A stretch of 64,000 nucleotides of DNA from Conexibacter sp. S30A1 (GTDB lineage Bacteria; Actinomycetota; Thermoleophilia; Solirubrobacterales; Solirubrobacteraceae): the NCBI RefSeq assembly GCF_023330665.1, contig NZ_CP097127.1, positions 930,001 to 994,000 of the forward strand, written 5' to 3'. The notes below the pieces were generated by a model. That model was not told the origin of the DNA and ran no database searches. It saw only the letters and a list, made by a program, of their open reading frames with translations. The position numbers and the translations under genes were made by a program. Positions 1-9,860 of this stretch are shown piece after piece; positions within the stretch are counted from its first letter, which is position 1; each line of letters starts with the position of its first letter.

Positions 1-1181
1 AGGGCCTCCAGGTCGGCCAGGCTCACCGCGTCGATCCGCGCGACCACCTCGTCCAGCGACAGCAGCGGCGCCTGCGCGAGCGTCTCTGACCCCAGACGGC
101 TCATCCGCGCACCGGTCGACTCCAGCGACAGCAGCACCCTGCCCTTGAGGTTCTCCTTGGCACGAGCCAGCTCGTCGGCGCTGGCCGGCTCGCGGCGCAG
201 GCGGGCGAGCTCGTGGTCCACGACCTGCATGGCCTCGCCGAGGTTCTCTGCGCGGGTGCCGACATAGAGCCCCACCTCGCCGCTGTCCTGGAAGGCGTTG
301 GTGAACGAGTACACCGAGTAGGCGAGCCCACGGCTCTCGCGCACCTCCTGAAAGAGCCGCGAGGACGAGGTGCCACCGAAGATCGTGTCGAGCACCCGCA
401 GCGCGAAGCGACGCTCGTCGTGGCGCGACAGGCCGGGGCCGCCCACGCACAGGTGAAACTGCTCGGTGTCCTTGCGCTCGAAGAGCACCTCGGGCTTCAC
501 GCCCGCAGGCGCGGGAATGACGGCCGGCGGCTTGGCGGGGTGGCTCTCCGCACCGTCCACCGGCAGCGTGGCCTGCGCGAGCGAGACGAGCGCGTCGTGG
601 TCCACCGCGCCGGCGGCGGCGATCACGATGTTGGCGGGCCGGTAGCGCGAGGCGTGGAAGCGGCGGATCTCATCCGCGGAGGTGCCCGCAATCACAGGGG
701 CAAAGCCGATGATTGCCCGCCCCAGGGGGTGCCCGGCGAAGACCGCCTGACCGAGCAGGTCAAAGATCTTCTCCTGCGGGTCGTCCTCATACATGGCGAT
801 CTCCTCGAGGATCACGGCCCGCTCCGCGTCGATCTCGGAAAGCGCCGGGGCGAACACCATGTCGGCGATCACGTCGAAGGCACGCGGCACGTGCTCGTCG
901 ATCACCCTGGCGTAGACGGACGTTGTCTCCTTGCCGGTGCCGGCGTTGATCTCCGCGCCCATGCCGTCGAAGATCTGGTCGATCTCGAGCGACGCGTAGC
1001 GCGCGCTGCCCTTGAACAGGAGATGTTCGAGCAGGTGCGATAGCCCCGCCTGCGCGTCGGTTTCGCCGCGCGACCCGGTGCCGATCCAGAAGCCAAGCGA
1101 CACGGATCGGACGGAGGGCATCGCCTCCGTCACGATCCGCACGCCGCTTGCAAGCGTCGTGACGCGGTGCTGACCAGTCAC
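1..1181 (-). CDS. M16 family zinc peptidase, C-terminus cut by window edge
   Basis: About 393 codons of an insulinase/processing-peptidase-like protein running off the left edge. Near the N-terminus the frame reads HLLEH, the inverted zinc motif HxxEH of M16 peptidases. A conserved glutamate stretch follows (ERAVILEEIAMYEDDP), and the typical GGTSSSRLF and RGLAYSVYSF segments come later. A GTG at 1181 is taken as the start because the protein then begins just before the conserved VTTLASGVRIV strand; no clear Shine-Dalgarno is seen. It lies 34 nt downstream of pnp on the same strand, the common pnp-M16 order of Gram-positive bacteria. It is probably a cytoplasmic peptidase; the substrate is unknown. 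Confidence 0.9.
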   Translation of the reverse strand, partial: MTGQHRVTTLASGVRIVTEAMPSVRSVSLGFWIGTGSRGETDAQAGLSHLLEHLLFKGSARYASLEIDQIFDGMGAEINAGTGKETTSVYARVIDEHVPRAFDVIADMVFAPALSEIDAERAVILEEIAMYEDDPQEKIFDLLGQAVFAGHPLGRAIIGFAPVIAGTSADEIRRFHASRYRPANIVIAAAGAVDHDALVSLAQATLPVDGAESHPAKPPAVIPAPAGVKPEVLFERKDTEQFHLCVGGPGLSRHDERRFALRVLDTIFGGTSSSRLFQEVRESRGLAYSVYSFTNAFQDSGEVGLYVGTRAENLGEAMQVVDHELARLRREPASADELARAKENLKGRVLLSLESTGARMSRLGSETLAQAPLLSLDEVVARIDAVSLADLEA

Positions 1182-1215
1182 TGGCGTCGTGCGCCCGTGA
1201 GCGCTCGGCTCTCGC

Positions 1216-3507
1216 TCAGCCGCGATCGGGGTCGCTGTCGCGGACGCGGCCACCCCTGCCGCCACGGTCGCCACGGTCGCCACGGTCGCCGCGCTCGCCA
1301 CGGTTACGGTCGCGCCCACCGCGCTCACCGCGCTCACGGCGTTCGCCGCCGCCATTGCCAGAGCCGGCGCCGATGGCGGCGATCTCCTCGATCGTCTTGC
1401 CGGCGATCTCCGGGTCATCGGCGAGACGCAGGCCGATCCGGCCACGCTCGCGGTCGACCTCGACCACCCGCACGCTCAGCTCGTCGCCCTTGTTGAGGAC
1501 CTCCTCGACCGTCGCGATGCGCCGGCCTGGAGCGACGTTTGAGATGTGCAGCAGGCCGTCCGTGCCCTTGGCGAGCTCCACGAACGCACCGAAGGTCGTG
1601 GTCTTGACCACCTTGCCGGTGTACTCATCGCCGATCGCGACCTCCTTGGTCATCGAGCGGATGCGGTCGATCAGCGCATCGCCGAGCTCACGGTTTGATG
1701 CGTACACCAGAACCTGCCCCTCGTCATTGACGTCGATCTGGGACTCGAACTCCTCCTGCAGCGCACGGATCGTCTCGCCGCCCTTGCCGATCAGAAGGCC
1801 GATCTTCTCGGGGTCGATCTTGATCGTGGAGATGCCTGGCGCGTAGCGTGAGAGCTCACCTCGCGGCGCATCGATCACCGCCTGCATCTTGCCGAGGATG
1901 AACTGGCGTGCCTCGCGGGCCTGCGCCAGCGCGTCACGCATGATCTCGAAGCTGACGCCGATGATCTTGATGTCCATCTGCAGCGCCGTGATGCCGTCGC
2001 TGGTGCCGGCGACCTTGAAGTCCATGTCGCCGAGGTGGTCCTCGACACCGGCGATGTCGGTGAGCACGATGTAGTCCTCACCCTCCTTGATCAGCCCCAT
2101 CGCGATCCCGGCGACCGGCTTGGCGAGCGGCACACCGGCATCCATCAGGCTCAGCGAGGAGCCGCACACGCTGGCCATCGAGCTTGAACCGTTGGACTCG
2201 AGGACGTCTGAGACCACACGGATCGTGTAGGGGAAGTCATCCTGACTGGGGATCATCGGCACCAGCGCACGCTCAGCAAGCGCACCGTGACCGATGTCAC
2301 GCCGCTTAGGTCCGACCAGACGTCCGGCTTCGCCGACGCTGAACGGCGGGAAGTTGTAGTGGTGGAAGTAGCGCTTGGCGGTCTCCAGGCCGAGCGTGTC
2401 CAGGCGCATCTCCTCGCGCGTCGTGCCCAGCGCGACGGTGCTCAGAACCTGTGTCTGGCCGCGGGTGAAGAGCGCCGAGCCGTGGGTTCGCGGGGTCACG
2501 CCGACCTCAATGTCGATCTTGCGGATCTCGTCCGCACGACGGCCGTCGGGGCGGATCTTCTTGACCGCGATGCGCTCGCGGATCAGCGACTTCTCAAGCT
2601 TGTCGGCGGCGCGCTGGGCGTGCGCGCGAGCCTCCGCGTAACCGTCGTTCTCGGGATCGCCGGCGTAGCGCTCGACGATCTCCGCCTTGACCTCATCGCT
2701 TGCGTTCTGGCGCTCGAGCTTGTCCTCGATCTGGGTGGCCGCGTCGAGCGCAGCCCCGTGGGAGGCAACGACCTGCCGGTAGAGGTCCTCGTGAACACCG
2801 GGCGCCTCGAACTCGATCGTCGGTTTGCCGGCCTGGCTGCGCAACTCCACCTGAGCGGCACACAGCCGCTTGATCGCATCGTGGGCGATGTCCAGGGCAT
2901 CGAGGATCTCGGCCTCCGGAATCTCGTTGGCTCCGGCCTCAACCATTGTGATTCCCTCGGCGGTTCCCGCGACGATCAGGTCGAGGTCGCTGCCGTCGAG
3001 CAGGTCCTCCTCGTTGGGGTTGACCACAAAGTTGCCGTCGACCTTGCCGATGCGCACCGCACCCACGGCGGCGGCAACAGGGGCTCCTGACAGCTGCAGG
3101 GCCGCGGACGCGCCGTTGATCGCGAGGATGTCGTAGGGGTTGATGTGGTCGACGCTGAGCGGCATTGCGACCAGCTGGGTCTCGTAGCGCCAGCCCTTGG
3201 GAAACAGCGGTCGGATCGGACGGTCGATCATGCGCGCGGTGAGCGTCGCCTTCTCGCCGGCACGGCCCTCGCGCTTGAAGAACGATCCGGGGATGCGGCC
3301 GGCCGCGTACATGCGCTCCTCCACATCCACGGTCAGCGGCAGGAAATCGGCGTCGCGGAGATTGCCGATCACGGCGGTGCAGAGCACCATCGTCTCCCCC
3401 GCCTGGACAACCACGGCACCGGTCGCTTGCTTGGCAAGCTTGCCGGTCTCAAAAGAGATCTCCTTACCTGAGATCTCCACACGGGCGCGCTTCACAGCGT
3501 CAGACAT
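1216..3507 (-). CDS. pnp: Polyribonucleotide nucleotidyltransferase (PNPase)
   Basis: Phosphorolytic 3'-5' exoribonuclease and polymerase acting in mRNA decay. The 763-aa protein has two RNase PH-like halves (about 1-230 and 310-550), a KH domain with the GKGGETIR loop near residue 570, and an S1 domain (about 625-695, GDEYTGKVVKTTTFGAFVEL). It ends in a long Arg/Gly/Asp tail (about 712-763) encoded by near-perfect 9-bp DNA repeats around 1260-1300. The ATG is preceded by AGAAGGGA at good spacing. It appears to have its own promoter (TAGGAT at 3582-3587) and a leader of about 70 nt. The RG-rich tail is typical of actinobacterial PNPases and may aid RNA binding. Confidence 0.98.
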   Translation of the reverse strand: MSDAVKRARVEISGKEISFETGKLAKQATGAVVVQAGETMVLCTAVIGNLRDADFLPLTVDVEERMYAAGRIPGSFFKREGRAGEKATLTARMIDRPIRPLFPKGWRYETQLVAMPLSVDHINPYDILAINGASAALQLSGAPVAAAVGAVRIGKVDGNFVVNPNEEDLLDGSDLDLIVAGTAEGITMVEAGANEIPEAEILDALDIAHDAIKRLCAAQVELRSQAGKPTIEFEAPGVHEDLYRQVVASHGAALDAATQIEDKLERQNASDEVKAEIVERYAGDPENDGYAEARAHAQRAADKLEKSLIRERIAVKKIRPDGRRADEIRKIDIEVGVTPRTHGSALFTRGQTQVLSTVALGTTREEMRLDTLGLETAKRYFHHYNFPPFSVGEAGRLVGPKRRDIGHGALAERALVPMIPSQDDFPYTIRVVSDVLESNGSSSMASVCGSSLSLMDAGVPLAKPVAGIAMGLIKEGEDYIVLTDIAGVEDHLGDMDFKVAGTSDGITALQMDIKIIGVSFEIMRDALAQAREARQFILGKMQAVIDAPRGELSRYAPGISTIKIDPEKIGLLIGKGGETIRALQEEFESQIDVNDEGQVLVYASNRELGDALIDRIRSMTKEVAIGDEYTGKVVKTTTFGAFVELAKGTDGLLHISNVAPGRRIATVEEVLNKGDELSVRVVEVDRERGRIGLRLADDPEIAGKTIEEIAAIGAGSGNGGGERRERGERGGRDRNRGERGDRGDRGDRGGRGGRVRDSDPDRG

Positions 3508-3581
3508 ATTCAGTTCCCTTCTGCTCCACCCGTCGGTCGGCGGAGTGCATCTCGTCTTTTTCTCTTTACCGAACTGACGTG

Positions 3582-3587
3582 ATCCTA
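3582..3587 (-). promoter_or_regulatory. Putative -10 box of pnp
   Basis: TAGGAT on the minus strand about 75 nt before the pnp start, giving a short leader with a Shine-Dalgarno. No convincing -35 was identified. Confidence 0.35.
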
Positions 3588-3765
3588 GCGGGTGCAGGCC
3601 CCGCCGCCCAGCCGGGGTTCAGAGTCACCTGCGATCGGGGCGCCTGGGCGCTCAGCCTCGCCGCATCCACACCGAACTCCAGGTCACCATCGAGCCGGCC
3701 GCGCGCGCACCAGCGCAGCGCCGGGCCACTGCTGCGGCGGCGCAGTGTCAAGCGTGAGCTTGCAG

Positions 3766-3791
3766 CCGGGCGCCGCTATCGCGGCGCCCGG
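3766..3791 (-). terminator. Strong hairpin after the rpsO-peroxiredoxin operon
   Basis: A perfect 11-bp stem (CCGGGCGCCGC with GCGGCGCCCGG) and a 4-nt loop, starting 2 nt after the peroxiredoxin stop. No U-tract follows, so it may be a weak intrinsic terminator or a 3' RNA stabiliser. The rest of 3508-3765 holds no gene that I recognise. Confidence 0.55.
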
Positions 3792-3793
3792 GC

Positions 3794-4252
3794 TCAGACT
3801 GCGTCGAGGCCCTCGAAGACGAGCTCCACGCCGGGCAGGTCACCGGGGGAGTCTGCCTGGTAGCTCCAGGCCACGGTCGCGTCGGGCCGCACCACGACAA
3901 GTGCCCGTTGTGGAAACCCGCCGGGGTGATAGACCCCGAACGCGCGGCACGCCGCGCCCTTGGGCTCAAAGTCGGAGAGCTGCTCGATATCCACGCCAAG
4001 CTTCTCTTTGAAGGCGGCCTGCGCCCAGACCGAATCGCAGGAAACGCCGTAGAGCGTCGCCCCGCGCTGCGCAAACTGGTCAAGCGCGCCGTTGTAGATG
4101 CTCAGCTGATCCGTGCAGACCGGGCTGAAGGCAAACGGATAGAAGACGAGAACGGTGGTCTTGCCCTCCAGGTCGGAACGGGTGAACGGGTCGCCGTCGT
4201 GGCGACCCAGGCTGAACTCCGGTGCCGGCGAGCCGGCCGCCAGCGGGCTCAC
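3794..4252 (-). CDS. AhpE/BCP-like peroxiredoxin (AhpC/TSA family)
   Basis: A 152-aa thioredoxin-fold peroxidase that reduces hydroperoxides through a peroxidatic cysteine, C46 in FSPVCTDQL, which matches the PxxxT/SxxC pattern of AhpE-type one-Cys peroxiredoxins. Two other cysteines (near residues 73 and 101) could act as resolving residues, so a two-Cys mechanism is not excluded. The GTG start overlaps the rpsO stop by 4 nt (GTGA), so translation is probably coupled to ribosomal protein S15. A stable hairpin follows the stop. Electron donor unknown. Confidence 0.88.
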   Translation of the reverse strand: MSPLAAGSPAPEFSLGRHDGDPFTRSDLEGKTTVLVFYPFAFSPVCTDQLSIYNGALDQFAQRGATLYGVSCDSVWAQAAFKEKLGVDIEQLSDFEPKGAACRAFGVYHPGGFPQRALVVVRPDATVAWSYQADSPGDLPGVELVFEGLDAV

Positions 4253-4518
4253 CTGCGCAGCCCCAGTTCCTTGACGAGCGCACGGTAGCGCTCGAGGTCA
4301 GAGCGCTCCAGATAGCGCAGGAAGCGCCGGCGCTGACCCACCAGCATGAGCAGTCCCCGCCGCGAGTGATGGTCCTTCTTGTGGGTGCGCAGGTGTTCGG
4401 TCAGCTGGTTGATCCGCTCGGTCAGCAACGCCACCTGGACCTCTGTCTTGCCGGTGTCCTGCGGGCCGGCACCAAACCGCTCGATGAGCTGCGCCTTCTT
4501 TTCCTGTGTGAGACTCAT
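4249..4518 (-). CDS. rpsO: 30S ribosomal protein S15
   Basis: 89 aa, the family's normal length, with the diagnostic [20 protein letters not shown] segment that binds 16S rRNA helices 20-22. The ATG overlaps the ribF stop by 4 nt (ATGA) and the gene's own stop overlaps the peroxiredoxin start. It therefore sits in a tightly coupled ribF-rpsO-peroxiredoxin run at the end of the rimP-nusA-infB operon. In many bacteria rpsO lies directly before pnp. Here pnp is the next gene downstream, but a hairpin separates them. Confidence 0.98.
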   Translation of the reverse strand: MSLTQEKKAQLIERFGAGPQDTGKTEVQVALLTERINQLTEHLRTHKKDHHSRRGLLMLVGQRRRFLRYLERSDLERYRALVKELGLRR

Positions 4519-5393
4519 GTGAGCAGGGAGCCTAGCAGTTCGCGTGTGTGCTCCACGTCGCGCCGCATCTGCTCGATGAGCTCCCCGGCGTCCGCGAAAC
4601 GCCGCTCGTCACGCAAGCGCGCAACAAACTCGACGCTCAGCTGCTGGCCGTAGAGGTCACCGTCGAAGTCCAGCACAAACACCTCCACAAGCGTCGCGAG
4701 GCCAGACCCGAACGTCGGCCGTACGCCGACGTTCACAGCCGCCATGTGCTCCCCCACCCGACACGCATAAACGCCGTGCCCCGGGCAGATCAGCTGCGGG
4801 TCGGGGACGATGTTGGCCGTTGGAAAGCCCAATTGGCGTCCGCGCTTATCGCCCGGCACGACCGCGCCCTGCAGGACGAAGTTGTAACCGAGCAGCCGCG
4901 CTGCCGGCTGTACCTCACCGGCGCCGAGCAGCGCGCGGATCCGGCTCGAGGACACCGGCGCCCCGTCGACCTCGACGAGCTCGACCACGCGCGTCTGGAA
5001 TCGCTGGTCTGCGAGCAGAGCGTTAGCGTCGCCGAGCGCGCCGTGACCGAAGCGAAAGTTGACACCGACCGACACGCTGGTGGCCGCCAGGCTGCCGACG
5101 AGCACCCGCTCGATGAACGCGCGCGGCGTGAGCGCGGCGAACTCGGCGTCAAAGGGGACCACCACGAGCTCCTGGACGCCAAGAGACTCGATCAGTTGCG
5201 CCTTGCGAGCGAAGCTGGTGAGGAGCTTCGGGGCCGCGGCGCGCCCCACGACGGTCGCGGGATGCGGCTCGAACGTCAGCACGGTGCCGTTGTCGGCGAT
5301 CACCTCACGGTGCCCGAGGTGCACGCCGTCAAACTGACCCACGGCCACGCGGCGGGGTCGTGGGCGCACTTCGCTCAAGCCAAGGACACGCAT
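4515..5393 (-). CDS. ribF: Bifunctional riboflavin kinase / FAD synthetase
   Basis: Converts riboflavin to FMN and then FAD. The N-terminal FMN adenylyltransferase domain carries [13 protein letters not shown] (nucleotide-binding HxGH). The C-terminal riboflavin kinase domain carries the GFPTANI motif and a VEVFVLDF strand. I chose the ATG at 5393, giving 292 aa, because the protein then begins with a normal RibF N-terminus and does not run into truB, which ends 13 nt upstream. The stop overlaps rpsO. The protein is slightly shorter than the usual 305-315 aa. Confidence 0.95.
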   Translation of the reverse strand: MRVLGLSEVRPRPRRVAVGQFDGVHLGHREVIADNGTVLTFEPHPATVVGRAAAPKLLTSFARKAQLIESLGVQELVVVPFDAEFAALTPRAFIERVLVGSLAATSVSVGVNFRFGHGALGDANALLADQRFQTRVVELVEVDGAPVSSSRIRALLGAGEVQPAARLLGYNFVLQGAVVPGDKRGRQLGFPTANIVPDPQLICPGHGVYACRVGEHMAAVNVGVRPTFGSGLATLVEVFVLDFDGDLYGQQLSVEFVARLRDERRFADAGELIEQMRRDVEHTRELLGSLLT

Positions 5394-5406
5394 CGAAAGA
5401 GCAAGG

Positions 5407-6063
5407 CTAGAGGTTGGGCGCGAGCTGCCGGAGCGCCTGCTCCAGCGGCAGCAGGCGCTCCGGATCGGCGTCCTGCACGTCAAAGTCGCCGATCCGCGTG
5501 CGCCGCAGCGCCGTGCAGTAGGCATCGCCCAGATCCGCGATCAGAGATCTCACATACGTTCCCGAGGAGCACTCGATCACAAAGTCGCGCTCGTCCCCGG
5601 CGCGGCGGGTCTCCTGGAAGCGATGGACGGTCACCTCACGCTCGGCGAGCTCGAAGCTGACGCCGGCGCGGGCCAGCGCGTACGCGCGGCGCCCACCGAC
5701 CTTGACCGCCGAGTAGGCCGGCGGACGCTGGCGTAGCACCCCGGTCGGCAGTGTCAGCTCGCCCTGCGGGATCCTGCCGGTGACGGTGATCTCACCCTCC
5801 GGATCGCCGGTGCTCGACACCGCACCGAAGCGGGCGGTCACCTCGTAGCGCTTGGGCAGGGCCATGACCAGGCTTTGGCTGCGGGTCGCACGCCCAACCA
5901 GCAAGATCAGCAACCCGGTCGCAAACGGATCGAGCGTGCCGGCGTGGCCGACCTTCAGCTGGCGCCCGAGACGCCGGCGGATCTGCAACACCACGTCGTG
6001 CGAGGTGATGCCGGCGGGCTTGTCGAAGAGCAGCAACCCGTCGGTTGAACCGGTCGCGCTCAC
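5407..6063 (-). CDS. truB: tRNA pseudouridine(55) synthase, short form
   Basis: Makes the universally conserved pseudouridine 55 in the tRNA T-loop. The catalytic loop HAGTLDPFATGLL (with the nucleophilic Asp) and the later RPPAYSAVKVGGRRAY and SSGTYVRSL motifs are all present. At 218 aa it is much shorter than E. coli TruB (about 314 aa) and ends soon after the catalytic core, so it lacks a PUA-type C-terminal domain. The GTG start overlaps the upstream DHH phosphoesterase stop by 4 nt. Confidence 0.95.
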   Translation of the reverse strand: MSATGSTDGLLLFDKPAGITSHDVVLQIRRRLGRQLKVGHAGTLDPFATGLLILLVGRATRSQSLVMALPKRYEVTARFGAVSSTGDPEGEITVTGRIPQGELTLPTGVLRQRPPAYSAVKVGGRRAYALARAGVSFELAEREVTVHRFQETRRAGDERDFVIECSSGTYVRSLIADLGDAYCTALRRTRIGDFDVQDADPERLLPLEQALRQLAPNL

Positions 6064-7112
6064 GTCTCGGCGGGCAGATCCCGCAACTGCGCAGCGAGTG
6101 CGTTGCGCAGAAATGTGACCAGATCCTCCCAGCTCAGCGACGTGCTGAAGCCGGCGGCGGCCCGGTGGCCGCCGCCGCCCTGCAGCCGGGCGATCGCCGA
6201 GACATCCAGGCGCGTGTCGGCGGCACGCAGCGAAACCTTGCGCTGGCGCCCACCGTCGGGAGCCGCGGAGCCGCCATCCAGGCGATCCCTGGCAAGCGCC
6301 GCGACGGCGGTCCCGCGTACGGCCCGCAGATGGTCGATCACGCCCTCGGCGTAGCTCTCCTGCGCGCCGGCGGCGGCGAAGTCCTCGGCGCTGAGGTAGG
6401 CGACCGTCAGACGGTCCTCGTCGTAGCGCTGCACGTTGGCCAGCCCGCGGGCCAGGAGCGCCAGCTTCGCGAACGGTATGTCCTCGTAGACCTGCTGATA
6501 GATGGCGTGCACGTCGACGCCCGCCTCGATCAGCTCGGCGGCCATCAGGTGGGCGCGCGGGCTGGTGTTCTCGTACATGAAGCAGCCGGTGTCGGTGATC
6601 AACCCGACATACAGAGCCACCGCCAGCTCCGTGTCGATCGGTACCTCGAGCGCGTGCGCCAGCTCCCAGACCATCTCGGCGGTACAGGAGGCGCTCGGGT
6701 CGACGTAGTTGACGCTGCCGAAGCGGCTGTTGTCGTGATGATGATCGACGTTGATGATCGTGCCCCAGCCCTCGCTTGGCCGCAGCCGCTCGGCGGCCGG
6801 GTTGCGCTCGATGTTGCCGCAGTCGACGAAGATCACCGTCCGGCTCGCGACGTCCGCGGGCGGCTGCGTGATGACACCCTGAAGCGGCAGGAAGCGGTAC
6901 TCGGACGGCAGCGGCAGGTCGCTCTCTGCGACGAACATGACGCTGTCATGACCGAGCGCCAGGAGCAGCTCGTGCATGCCGAGCAGCGAACCGAGCGCGT
7001 CCCCGTCCGGGCGCTCATGGGTAACCACCACTGCGCGCTCGAGCGCTCGCAGCTGCTCGAGCACGGCGGCGCGCCCACTCCGCAACACGGCTGTCTCAGT
7101 CGAGCCGGGCAT
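6060..7112 (-). CDS. DHH/DHHA1 phosphoesterase, NrnA-like
   Basis: 350-aa protein of the bacterial nanoRNase/pAp-phosphatase or c-di-AMP phosphodiesterase type. Visible motifs are HERPDGDALGS, an FVDCGN strand, the DHH signature in VDHHHDNSRF, GLITDTGCF, and the DHHA1 motif GGGHRAAAGF near the C-terminus; together they bind two Mn ions. The gene overlaps rbfA upstream (17 nt) and truB downstream (4 nt), the common rbfA-nrnA-truB order. Whether it prefers nanoRNA, pAp or pApA cannot be read from the sequence. Confidence 0.92.
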   Translation of the reverse strand: MPGSTETAVLRSGRAAVLEQLRALERAVVVTHERPDGDALGSLLGMHELLLALGHDSVMFVAESDLPLPSEYRFLPLQGVITQPPADVASRTVIFVDCGNIERNPAAERLRPSEGWGTIINVDHHHDNSRFGSVNYVDPSASCTAEMVWELAHALEVPIDTELAVALYVGLITDTGCFMYENTSPRAHLMAAELIEAGVDVHAIYQQVYEDIPFAKLALLARGLANVQRYDEDRLTVAYLSAEDFAAAGAQESYAEGVIDHLRAVRGTAVAALARDRLDGGSAAPDGGRQRKVSLRAADTRLDVSAIARLQGGGGHRAAAGFSTSLSWEDLVTFLRNALAAQLRDLPAET

Positions 7113-7467
7113 CTGCTCCGCCGGCGCTCGACACCTCGGCCAGCAGGCGCGTGATGCGCATGCCGCGCTGCACCGACTCGTCGTAGTCGAAGCTCAGCGT
7201 CGGGGTGCGCTTGAGCCGCAGAGCCTGGGCGACGTGCGCCTGCAGAAAGCCGTGCGCGGCCTGCAGGCAGGCGAGGCTTGAGGCGCGCTCGCTCTCGTCA
7301 CCGAGCACGCTCACGTAGACGCGCGCGTGGCGCAGGTCGGGGCTTGTCTTGACACCGGTCACGGTCACGAACCCAAGTCGCGGGTCCTGCAGGTCGGTGG
7401 CGATGGCCTCGCCCAGCACCATCCGCATCGCCTCGTCGACGCGCCGCATTCTCGCACCACCGCTCAT
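7096..7467 (-). CDS. rbfA: Ribosome-binding factor A
   Basis: 123-aa KH-fold factor for late 30S maturation. It has the family start RMRRVDEAMRMVLGEAI and the DPRLGFVTVTGVKTSPDLRHA segment. It sits 30 nt after infB and overlaps the NrnA-like gene. Length is normal. Confidence 0.95.
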   Translation of the reverse strand: MSGGARMRRVDEAMRMVLGEAIATDLQDPRLGFVTVTGVKTSPDLRHARVYVSVLGDESERASSLACLQAAHGFLQAHVAQALRLKRTPTLSFDYDESVQRGMRITRLLAEVSSAGGADARLD

Positions 7468-7497
7468 CTGCCGTCCTCAAGCCACGTGCGTGGTGCC

Positions 7498-9750
7498 TCA
7501 GGCGAGCTCGCGCTCTACCTGCCGTGTCGTGTAAGCCTCCATCACGTCGCCCTCCTTGACGTCGGCGTAGTCCCGCAACACGATGCCGCAGTCGTAGCCA
7601 CTGGCGACCTCACGCACATCGTCATTGAACCGGCGCAGCGAGGCGATGACCCCGTCGTAGACGACGGTGCCGTCGCGCACCAGACGTACCCGGTCGCCGC
7701 GTGAGAGCTTGCCGTCGGTGACGTGCGAGCCGGCGATCGTGCCAACACGGGAGGCTCGGAAGATCTGGCGGACCTCGGCGCTGCCGACGGCCTCCTCAAC
7801 CTCCTCGGGCGCGAGCATGCCCTGCATCGCCGAGCGCAGCTCCTCGATCGCGCGGTAGATGACGGAGTAGTGGCGAATCTCGACACCCTCTCGCTCTGCC
7901 AACGCTCGCGCCTCACCGACGGGCCTGACATTGAACGCGAGCACGACCGCGTCCGATGCGGCGGCAAACATCACGTCGGACTCCGTGACGGCGCCCACGG
8001 CACCGCGGATGACGTTCACGGTGACCTCGTCCTGCGGCAGCTTGGCGATCTCGTCCTGCATCGCCTCGAGCGTGCCGGCAACGTCGGACTTGATCACCAG
8101 GTTCAGCTCCTGCAGGCCGCTGCCGAAGATGTCCTCCAGCGAAATCCGCTTGTTGCGCCTGCGCGCCAGCGACTCGGTCTTGAGGCGGTTGGCATGCTCG
8201 CCGGCGAGCTGCCGCGCCCGCCGATCGTGCTCAACCACCCGGAAGCGTTCGCCCGCCTCGGGGACGCTGTCGAAACCCAACACCTCGACCGGCTCGCCGG
8301 GCAGCGCCTTGCTCACGCGCGTGCCGGTGAAGTCGTGCATCGCCTTGACACGGCCCCAGTGGGCGCCCGCGACGAGTGCATCGCCAACCTCGAGCGTGCC
8401 GCGCATGACGAGGATCGTGACCACGGGACCGCGCCCCGGGTCGAGTTTGGACTCAATCACGGTCCCGGACGCGCTCGTGTCCGGGTTCGCTCGCAGCTCC
8501 ATGATCTCGGCCTGAGCGACGATCGTGTCGAGCAGATCATCGAGCCCCGCCCTGGTCTTGGCGGAAACGTCGACGAAGTCGGTGTCACCGCCCCATTCGA
8601 CCGGTTGCAGACCGAGCGCCGACATCTCCGTACGGACACGTACCGGGTCGGCACCTTCCTTGTCGGTCTTATTGACGGCGACGATCATCGGGACAGACGC
8701 GGCCTTGGCGTGATCCACCGCCTCCTGCGTCTGCGGCTTGACGCCGTCATCAGCGGCAACCACGATCACGGCCAGGTCGGTCACCTTGGCGCCACGGGCA
8801 CGCATCGCCGTGAACGCCTCGTGGCCCGGCGTGTCCAGGAAGGTCACGGTGCGACCGTCGTGGCGCACCTGGTAGGCGCCGATGTGCTGCGTGATACCGC
8901 CCGCCTCACCGGCGGCCACCTGGGTTTCGCGGATCGCGTCCAGCAGCGACGTCTTACCGTGGTCGACGTGGCCCATGATCGTGACCACCGGGGCACGTTC
9001 GACGAGATCTTCATCGCTGTCGTCGAAGCGCTCCTCGGACGCCGTCTCATCCTCGGCGTGGACGACCTCGACCTCCTTGCCGAACTCCGCTCCGAGCAGC
9101 TCGATGGTGTCATCGGAGAGCGTTTGGGTCTGGGTCTTGAGCTCGCCGAGCTCCATCAGCTTCTTGACAATGTCCGGGACGCGCACGCCGAAGTACTCGG
9201 CCACATCCTTGACGGTCGAGCCCGAGATGACGCGGACCAGGTCGTGGGTTGCGGTGGCGCTCTGCGCGGGACGCGACTCAGCCTCCTCGTCGTAGACGCC
9301 GCGGCGGCGGCGGCCGCGGCGCTGGCGGCGCGGCGGCTGGGCGGGCCCGCCACCTGGTGCGCCGGGCCCAGCCGGGCTGCGCCGCGACGCCTGAGCGTCG
9401 ATCACAACTCGCCGACGCCCGCCGGCGTTGCCGGGCGCACGCTCACCCTGCAGGGAGTCTCGTGTCGGACGCTTGTGCGGCGCCTCGGACTCCGTCTGTC
9501 CGGGCCGCTCGGTGGCCACGGCGCCAGCGGTGGGATCGCCGCCAGCGGGCTTATCGGCGGGCGCGGGAGCGCGCGGTGGACTGCTCTGGCGGGAGCGCTG
9601 CGGCGCAGCGCTGCCTGAGGACTGCCGACTCGGCGTGGAGCCGGCCTTGGCGCGAGCGGAGCCGGTGCCCGCCGCAGCGCCCGTCTTCGCTGGCGCGGCC
9701 TGCGGGGCAGAGCTGCGCTGCTTAGGAGCTTCTTCGGTGGACTTGCTCAT
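7498..9750 (-). CDS. infB: Translation initiation factor IF-2
   Basis: GTPase that brings initiator tRNA to the 30S subunit. The first about 150 residues are Pro/Ala/Ser-rich and disordered. An IF2_N-like helical segment with KDVAEYFGV follows, then the G domain with GHVDHGKT near residue 260, DTPGHEAF and NKTDK (usually NKxD), then domains II-IV. I chose the ATG at 9750 (750 aa; [10 protein letters not shown]) rather than a start 12 codons upstream because it has GGAAG just ahead of it. It follows nusA by 110 nt; no ylxR-like gene is present between them. Confidence 0.97.
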   Translation of the reverse strand: MSKSTEEAPKQRSSAPQAAPAKTGAAAGTGSARAKAGSTPSRQSSGSAAPQRSRQSSPPRAPAPADKPAGGDPTAGAVATERPGQTESEAPHKRPTRDSLQGERAPGNAGGRRRVVIDAQASRRSPAGPGAPGGGPAQPPRRQRRGRRRRGVYDEEAESRPAQSATATHDLVRVISGSTVKDVAEYFGVRVPDIVKKLMELGELKTQTQTLSDDTIELLGAEFGKEVEVVHAEDETASEERFDDSDEDLVERAPVVTIMGHVDHGKTSLLDAIRETQVAAGEAGGITQHIGAYQVRHDGRTVTFLDTPGHEAFTAMRARGAKVTDLAVIVVAADDGVKPQTQEAVDHAKAASVPMIVAVNKTDKEGADPVRVRTEMSALGLQPVEWGGDTDFVDVSAKTRAGLDDLLDTIVAQAEIMELRANPDTSASGTVIESKLDPGRGPVVTILVMRGTLEVGDALVAGAHWGRVKAMHDFTGTRVSKALPGEPVEVLGFDSVPEAGERFRVVEHDRRARQLAGEHANRLKTESLARRRNKRISLEDIFGSGLQELNLVIKSDVAGTLEAMQDEIAKLPQDEVTVNVIRGAVGAVTESDVMFAAASDAVVLAFNVRPVGEARALAEREGVEIRHYSVIYRAIEELRSAMQGMLAPEEVEEAVGSAEVRQIFRASRVGTIAGSHVTDGKLSRGDRVRLVRDGTVVYDGVIASLRRFNDDVREVASGYDCGIVLRDYADVKEGDVMEAYTTRQVERELA

Positions 9751-9860
9751 TTCGCTTCCAGTGTAGATGTGTGGTGTTGGCGCCAAGGACCGTGAGCCAG
9801 CCCGGTCTCAGCGCCACTCGGGTGCGGGCGGGCGGGACGTCAGGCAACGGCTGGCGCGCG

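Noticed and set aside
1255-1350. Tandem repeats resembling a CRISPR or regulatory array
   Set aside because: They are 9-bp codon repeats of the Arg-Gly-Asp tail of PNPase. No CRISPR array or cas gene is seen anywhere in the window.
7723-9618. Long plus-strand open frame (631 codons) opposite infB
   Set aside because: It mirrors the IF-2 coding strand; composition (many Arg/His/Gly) is that of an antisense frame in GC-rich DNA and no domain is visible. The same holds for the long plus-strand frames opposite carB, rel and secDF.
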